Source: Diphasiastrum complanatum (lineage: Eukaryota; Streptophyta; Lycopodiopsida; Lycopodiales; Lycopodiaceae). From it: DNA of 64,000 bases. Shown piece after piece: positions 57,532 to 64,000 of this stretch. Each line of letters starts with the position of its first letter. Positions within the stretch are counted from its first letter, which is position 1. The position numbers and the translations under genes are program-made. The stretch is taken from positions 64,986,540-65,050,539 of the forward strand of contig CM055097.1 of assembly GCA_029204225.1 (NCBI GenBank), read 5' to 3'. Below the pieces are notes generated by a model. It saw nothing but the letters and a program-made list of their open reading frames with translations. It was not told the DNA's origin and made no database searches.

Positions 57532-57850
57532 CATGCTTATACATGAGTTCTTTTGGGTTCATCTATTCATTGGTGCACTATATTGGTGATATCTTGCAAT
57601 CTTGTGTGTAGAATGCTCATATTATTCTATATATGGATCCACACGTGTGAAATATGATAGCTCACTATTTTTGTATGGACAGAAACTTCATTTCTTCTTA
57701 TGTTTGATGTTTTATCAAGTTCTTATTAAGTTTGTATCTGGTTCATTAAGTAGATGCTGATTTTTCTATGATGCAAATGTGTAGATTGTGTTGACTTTCA
57801 TACCAAAGATCAAGAGGACAAATTTGATCTTAGTGATTCATATTTCTTCA
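57301..57850 (+). repeat. LTR relic homologous to copia 5 LTR, with expanded CT tract
   Basis: Matches the minus strand of 46200-46690 in order: AAATTTGAATGTTGG, CTCATTTCATGCTTATACATG, TTGGTGCACTAT, GGATCCACA(C/T)(A/G)TGTGAAATAT and AGATGCTGATTTTTCTA. A (CT)n tract of 82 bp at 57446-57527 sits where the other copy has only a short CT-rich stretch. CACACGTGTG is at 57640. Confidence 0.8.
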
Positions 57851-59130
57851 CACTATCACTTATACTAATAGGAACTTGAGGTGGAAGGGAGTGAATGATG
57901 ATTGGACCCCTTTTTTACCTCCAAATATGATTGGCTTAGTGACATATTGAACCTCACTTGATTGGACCAATTTCACAGATCTCTTACTTATGATTGGCCA
58001 CATGATCTCAATACAACATATAGGAAGGTGTCACTAGCCCTCTAGCATTATGTCATGTGTCAACAAGTGCCTAAATTACTCTTGGATTTGGCCTAATCAT
58101 CATCTAGCATGTGTAGTTGCTTGAATTACCTCTAATGCCAAAATTAGCCTAATGACCTACTAACATGTGGATTCACATAAAAAAGTCAACATACCCCCTA
58201 ACTCAGCATAGATAACTTTAATAAAATTTCACAATAGAGTCATTGTGTTGTTTGAAAATAGATCGTGGCTACTGTCATTGTCAAAATAGTTGCATAGTAG
58301 CAAGAGTGGGTGAGTGGTATAATGTCAACAATCGAGTTTAGCTTAGTCAATTTGTGATGTGGAGCATGACAAGAGTTCAAGAGTTCAGCTGTTTGACTTA
58401 ATAATTTGTCAAATCAAATGGTCAAGGAGTTTTTGATAGTCGATAGACTTCGATAATTTGATTTTTCTCAAAAATTTAACTGTCACGATGATACCTTTCT
58501 TTGACACTAGAGTATTTCTGTAGACTATGCGACAATGTATGTAAAACTACATCAATATGAATGTAACAAGATTAGCTTGGGATCTAGGAGAGTAGAGGAC
58601 TAAATTCAACAACTATGTCTAGATCAAGTACCTTTGGCCATCAAGATAGACAAATGGTTTTTATTTGATGGCATTTGGCCATATGGATCAAAATTATAAA
58701 TTTTTCTATTTTATGACTATGTGACTCCGGAGAGGAGAGAAAATCATCTCTCATGCTTATAAATAATATGGAGGGAGAGGAGATGATAGTTGAGTAGTCG
58801 AACATTGTAGAGGAGGATCAGTCCATTGGAATTCTACCTTGATTTTGTTGATTTCTGTACATTTGTCTTGGTGATTGATGTAGTAGCTAGTTTTAAATAT
58901 TATTAATAACTACACTAATGAATTTATAGTTGTTGTATGACATGTTTATAGAGAATTTTAGAATTTATATAAATGTTTGTAACATTCTACTTTTTTTCAT
59001 TTCAATCATGCATGATGTCTATTTGATCTTACACAACAACAAAATGCGCGATTTTCGACACAAGGCTCTCAAGCGCGCTCTTTCACCGTTCAAGCTTCCG
59101 CCCTCTCACAGTGCGCTCAAGTCCGATACC
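57851..59130. other. Intergenic DNA, no gene
   Basis: Up to about 58200 it may continue the LTR relic (CCAATCA/TGATTGG words). Beyond that nothing is recognised. A 79-codon plus frame at 58930-59169 is unsupported. Confidence 0.4.
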
Positions 59131-59132
59131 GC

Positions 59133-59443
59133 TGGTAGTGGTTCCTACATTATAAGACCTTATTCCTAGATTTATGGAGTAGGTAGATCAATCTAGCCAC
59201 CTACATGGCAAAACTTGTGATAAATTGCCTATATTGGCAAATCTAGCCATGTAGTATAATGCAAATTATGTGCATACGTGGGTCCCACACATGTGAGGCC
59301 AAGATGCCATGTGGGAAAGCACTCCTAATGTGGGTTAGGTCGAGTCTATAGGGTTGGTCATGTCTATTTGGTAGTGATTCCTACATTATAGGACCTACAG
59401 CTAAATTTATGATGAGATTTTGACCAACTAGCCACCTACTTGG
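59133..59443. repeat. Direct repeat, ~75 bp copies 236 bp apart
   Basis: Copies at about 59133-59206 and 59369-59443 share TGGTAGTG(G/A)TTCCTACATTA, then a GACCTA/GACCTT word, a short ATTTATG block and CTAGCCACCTAC(A/T)TGGCA. They are diverged. The spacer repeats GCCACCTACATGGCA-like and CTAGCCATGTAG words. Confidence 0.65.
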
Positions 59444-59729
59444 CATGACTCTAAGAAAGAGGCTAGAGTTGCAAATTAGGACAAGAGAGCTAAGTTAACT
59501 TCCTTATTACATGCTGAAAATTCACCTAACTTTACAAAGGAAGTTACTTTTGCTATGTATTCCATCTCTCCATAGTGAGAAGATTGATTATTTTTGGAGC
59601 TCATTGGCAATCTCGAGCTACTCCACTATGTACATGTGATTTTGTGATTCTAATACAAACAAAGTGATTCAGCCTTCCATCTATGTTTGCAGACCATACA
59701 TCATGTTTGTAGACCTTCCATCTAGGTTT
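59444..59729. other. Spacer with a short direct repeat
   Basis: No gene. Near 59660-59760 the phrase GTGATTCAGCCTTC and CATCTA(T/G)GTTTGCAGACC recur, a local duplication next to the gag fragment. Confidence 0.5.
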
Positions 59730-60190
59730 GCAGACCAACAAAGTGATTCAGCCTTCTTCATTCTCCTCCTCTTGATGTGCATTGTTTCTTTGGTTGTTCT
59801 CTTGTGACTTCTTCTTCTTGAGACATTCTGATTCAAAATGCTCTTTCTTGCCACATAAAAAACATTTGAACTTTGATTTGTTTTTCTTGCCCTTTGAGCT
59901 TGATGCTTCATCCTCTTCTTTGGCCTCCTTTGGATGATTTTTCTTTCCATTGGTCTTCTTTTTTCCCTTCAATGAGAAATTGGCTTTCTCATCGCCATCC
60001 TACAAAGACAATGAGTTCAATCTTGCTTTGTTGTGAAACATCCTACGCCCTTCAACCACTAATACACTATGAAACTTTTCTATAGTTGGCAAGGTGTCTT
60101 AGATTGCAAAACTTTGGACCAAATTTGTAAAATCATCCCCTAGACCATTAAGGATTATTTGAACAAGCTCTCCATCATGAATCTTCTCTA
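59730..60190 (-). pseudogene. Copia gag C-terminal fragment with zinc knuckle
   Basis: On the minus strand: [20 protein letters not shown], then a stop, then DTLPTIEKFHSVL, then a lysine-rich stretch and CFLCGKKEHFESEC, a CX2CX4HX4C knuckle with Glu in place of the usual Gly before His. It is homologous to element 1 gag (ILNGLSDEFTNLVQSFAI and CFFCGKKGHFASEC). Confidence 0.85.
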
Positions 60191-60228
60191 CCAATACCAT
60201 TTGGAATGGAAAAGAATGTGTTTTTTTG

Positions 60229-60382
60229 AAAAGGAGTCTCTATGGACTCAAGCAAGCACCTAGAGCATGGTACTCTAGGCTAACATCTTTCCTTATCTCC
60301 ATCAACTTTGTTTTGAGTTCATATGATCCATCATTGTACATAAGATTTCATGATGGAAAGATCATTACGTATTGAGTTCTTG
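60229..60382 (+). pseudogene. Copia reverse transcriptase fragment
   Basis: Reads [37 protein letters not shown] and then a stop, matching element 1 RT just before its YVDD box. It is in opposite orientation to the gag fragment it abuts, so a rearrangement joined them at about 60200. Confidence 0.85.
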
Positions 60383-61341
60383 TCGATCCATAGCTTTGGG
60401 ACTAGATTCGTTTTAATCTAGATTGGCTGGGTAAGTCTGAACCTCCATCTGTTTCTATTGTTTCTCTTGGTTTCAGCATCCCAGTATTGATCTTGGAGGA
60501 CGTCTTGAAATGTGCCCTCATCTTGTACTCCCAAAAATGTATTTAGTTCCAACTTTTTTCATTGAAAAATATGGAAGAGATGACCTCCAAAAAAAATAAG
60601 AGTTTTCAAAAAACAACCAACAAAAAAAATACTTTTGTAGAGGTGCCCATTTGCTAGGAAATGAATGTAATCGCCAAAACTCAATCCTGATCACGAGTCC
60701 AACAATTATAACTAAAAAGTTTGTTTATGTCTAGAAAGAGAAAATGGCTAGAGAGAGAGAGAGAGAGAGAAAAAAAAAGCTTTATTAATGTCTTTTCCAT
60801 GCCAAAAGGCATATAAGACTAGTAAATGTACATGTCAAGTATGTGGTAACCATGAGAGCGTATGAAACGTCTCCAAAACGATAACAGAAATAACAAATCT
60901 AAGTGCTATGAACTAAAATAGATGTGATGATATCTGGAACATGTGGGAGCATGTATACTGCTATATGTCATGAATAAGGTATGACACTATCATCCAATCT
61001 TGTCCTGCTGATGCTATAAAAGGATGTAACGCGGGCAGCAGCATGAAGGACCGTTGGTTGTCCCCTCCAAGTACAATCGAGATATGCCCGACATAAGAAT
61101 CGCCTGATATACTGATGGGTACTTGATGGGAGCGCTGTAATGGAGATACCAAATGACTCAAGAAGGAAGTGGGATGCCTGAGAAAACCACGACAGTTGAT
61201 AGCCCTGGTCATGAGGGGAGTGTGAGGAAGCGAGTGTTGTCTGTGTATACTGCATATCTGCATCTAGTAGAGCCTGAACTCTCTAAATGTATACAATAAG
61301 CTGGAAAGCAGCATCTATCTGAATGGGTGGAACGGCAAACT

Positions 61342-61343
<2 letters not shown>
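60383..61343. other. Intergenic DNA, no gene recognised
   Basis: A short GA run at 60752-60770 precedes an A-rich stretch. Overlapping minus frames at 60961-61263 resemble nothing known. Confidence 0.4.

Positions 61344-61403
<60 letters not shown>
61344..61403. repeat. (GA)n microsatellite, ~60 bp
   Basis: About 30 uninterrupted GA dinucleotides. Minus-strand open frames through it translate the repeat as a Leu-Ser run. Confidence 0.97.
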
Positions 61404-61406
<3 letters not shown>

Positions 61407-62538
61407 TAGAAGAAATAAACACCTTCTCAATTGCTCAAGAAAATACTTTGACACCAAGTTATGAACACAATCCCAAATATTGGAACATAAAAGATCATAA
61501 ATGCCAATCTCCCACAAAGAATGGCCAATGACATAAGATAGTCATTGGCTGAAGCCCTATAAGGAATAGCAATGAGCTCTCCCATAAAGAGCTCAATCAA
61601 TACAATATCCAAAGCTGAATAATGAGTGTCCCTAATCCCTCTTTATACCAAACAAATGCCTTGAAGTGCAAGCTTCTAGAGGCTAGAGGTTAAATAGTCA
61701 AATGTGGAAGGAAATCAGTGCGCCCGCCAATGGGTCCCACTTTAGCTGATTAAGTAGTAATAGCTAGGCCTTCGGCCAGCATAGAAAGAAATTGAATACA
61801 GAAGGGCTTTAGTATCGTATAAGAATAAAAATGGCTTGTGTTCAACATACGAATAAAAGGGCACCACTAGTAGCTATATATGGACATGATGTCTATAACA
61901 TCATCTTTTCAGTGATAAACTGATACTTGATTGCCTAAGTCAATTTTTTCATGTCATTATTTTCTTGAACACCCATAATAACTTCTAAGCTATCTTTGCA
62001 GTTACATGCATCATAGTAAGATTAGAATACATCTGAGTCATCTTCACTTTACAAATATATTGAACATAATGAAAGCGTGCCCTTGTGTGGTCCATTGACA
62101 GCTTATGCAGCTTGTCTGTGCTGTTTCATACTGGTAACCAACATGCAAGTTATGGCCGTAGACAAATACCAAATTAGCACATGTTGCTGAATAAAAGGCT
62201 TCCATAGTATACGTATGGTTTCAGTCCCAATGTCCAGTTGCATGCTCTGCTAGCCATGACATTTCAAATGACCAAATATTAACTCTAGCCAGAAGCTAAC
62301 CTGAAAGGTACCAAAAGTCTGCAATTGCTGCAGATATTTTCACACAGTCAGCAACACAGATTCAGATTCAATTATCAGAGTCAAAAGAAAAATTCAACAA
62401 ACCAGGATTTATTTGCTCACTTCCACTTAGTGCAGTAACCCACAGCTACATGCCTGCTACTGGGATTTAACACTTATATATGCCTCCTTGTATATGCTTC
62501 TGCTATCGAATAGCTAACAAGACATTAAAGCACAAATA

Positions 62539-62542
<4 letters not shown>
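61404..62542. other. Intergenic DNA, no gene recognised
   Basis: Unassigned. A minus frame at 61427-61612 has hydrophobic content but no family resemblance. Confidence 0.4.

Positions 62543-62620
<78 letters not shown>
62543..62620. repeat. (CT)n microsatellite, ~78 bp
   Basis: About 39 uninterrupted CT dinucleotides. Confidence 0.97.
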
Positions 62621-62622
<2 letters not shown>

Positions 62623-62939
62623 TAAGAGTGGCTTCTTGATTTGTGGTATCATGTTGTAGATGATGTCTTTCAAGTGTATAGCTAGTTTGACATTATATAC
62701 TAGGCTTGAATCACCTCGTGCTGCCCATCTTTGTATATCACATGTAGGTACAAAACATGTACAATCATAGTGGTTTGATTGTGAAGCCACATCATTACAT
62801 TACTGATGGTGAAGCCAAAAAACTAAAATACTCACCGAGAAGCCAACTATCAACAAAGGTCAAGCGACTTGGTTGACCCAGCTGATACTGAAGAAAACAA
62901 AAGCATGACAGAACTCTTAAGATACATCCCTCTAAGAGC

Positions 62940-64000
62940 TGGAAGACTTTACTATGACACACCGTGTCTCAGCTTGCCTTATCAATTGGCAGATTTGTCC
63001 CATAATTTATGAAGCTTTTCCAGAATAGACAAACCCAGGCATCTGAGTTCAATCTTGTAAGAAAATTCATTTGTCACAATCTAATATGAAGGAAAAGTTC
63101 CAGATTAAGAGGATGTCCAAGACTTTGTAAAACTAAGTCTTGGAATATACAAAGGGCCTTCATTAGAATAGCACATCTTAAAAACCAGCCTGACATCTAA
63201 CATTCAGAAGCTGTATCATTGCTTATTTGCTTTCCATGTGTATCTCACCTTCTATCTTCAGCCATCCATCTTTCGTTGTCAAAACCTATGCTCCAAGTAA
63301 CCAGTGAAACAAGTATGGATATGCTCAAAGCACAAAGTTAGAAAGAAATATTACCATATATGTCACTTAGATGCAATCTGTAAGACAATTGACCCTTCAG
63401 CAAACAAATCAAATCTCAGATACCTACTTGTGTCACTTTTACAAGATTAATACACATTTGCAACTGTGACTACTCAAAAAGTTTAAAGGTTGACTAGTTG
63501 GCACAGGCAAAACTATTATGACATATCATATATAAGCTTGCTGATAACTTGGTAAATCAGAATATGCTATGCTCTATGAGAAACTTTCATATATTTGGCT
63601 TTAATCCTGTTAGATATTTCGTTCATTAAAATCTAATCTGCAGAACAAGTTCCACATTAAGAGGAAGCCACAAAAGTTAAAGAGGAGTCTTCATTAGAAA
63701 AAAATACCTTACAACCAGCTTAGCTTGTGACATTCAGAAGGTAAACCATTGTTTATTTGCTTTCTACATGTATCCCGCATTCCGTCTTGAGCGATCCATC
63801 TTTATTTGTCAGACCCTATATTTCAAGAAGTAAACAACACTATCAATATGCCAGAAGCAATACATTAGCTAGAAACATATCCAAGCTGTAAGACAGTCCC
63901 AAGGACACTTCAATGGAAATTTCAGATCTCATATCTCTTTTTGTATTATTTTAAAAAGACACATAACTGGATCCTCAAAAGCTGAAAAGGTGCATTAAAT
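62940..64000. repeat. Degenerate tandem duplication, ~530 bp unit
   Basis: Two copies are recognisable. Aligned anchors are CATTCAGAAG (63211 and 63731 areas), CTTATTTGCTTTCCA / TTTATTTGCTTTCTA (63221 and 63751), CCATCCATCTTT / CGATCCATCTTT, and CTGTAAGACA(A/G)T. The period is about 530 bp; the right copy runs to the window edge. No coding frame is evident, and it may be intron or flank of a gene beyond the window. Confidence 0.7.

Overview
The window looks like nuclear DNA of a seed plant. It is AT-rich, it has one host gene with five spliced exons (an isoflavone-reductase/PCBER-like reductase on the minus strand), and most of the rest is plant-type transposable elements: Ty1/copia and Ty3/gypsy LTR retrotransposons, CACTA-like debris, foldback MITEs and long GA/CT microsatellites. 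Species cannot be told from the sequence. No tRNA, rRNA or CRISPR was seen.

Layout. 1-3886: AT-rich, no gene, with a three-copy ~185-bp tandem repeat. 3887-16640: a CACTA-like terminus and subterminal arrays, interrupted by two copia elements with perfect 5-bp target duplications. Element 1 (4369-10681) is intact, with an open 1326-codon gag-pol and LTRs differing at one base by eye. Element 2 (10990-15429) is non-autonomous, keeping gag and protease but with a rearranged pol in one open frame. 17558-21541: the reductase gene, whose five exons join to exactly 308 codons plus stop. 21542-24957: promoter duplication, a 104-bp foldback MITE and a decayed unrecognised gene. 24958-39600: a decayed copia element (3) whose left LTR was split by a 9.2-kb Ty3/gypsy element (24978-34173) carrying an extra 3' reading frame.

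39601-46199 is the least TE-like part. On the minus strand it holds two histone H3-fold sequences about 3 kb apart: an open 127-codon H3/CENH3-like frame with a C-terminal extension (40750-41133), and an H3-like pseudogene with two stops (43914-44393). Around them are unrecognised decayed coding segments and an inverted-repeat (hairpin) family. 46200-60400: broken copia elements in both orientations (elements 4 and 5 plus fragments), a CACTA transposase tail with DUF4216-like sequence, a MITE inserted in a copia gag, and many GA/CT tracts. 60400-64000: non-coding, with a ~530-bp degenerate tandem duplication at the right edge.

How it fits together: the retroelements are independent insertions at different stages of decay. 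Relative age can be read from LTR divergence and nesting: copia 3 is older than the gypsy inside it, and element 1 is very recent. Only the reductase and, less surely, the H3-like frame are candidates for host function. The palindrome CACACGTGTG recurs in the LTRs of elements 1 and 2 and in isolated LTR relics, which suggests a shared promoter grammar in these copia families.
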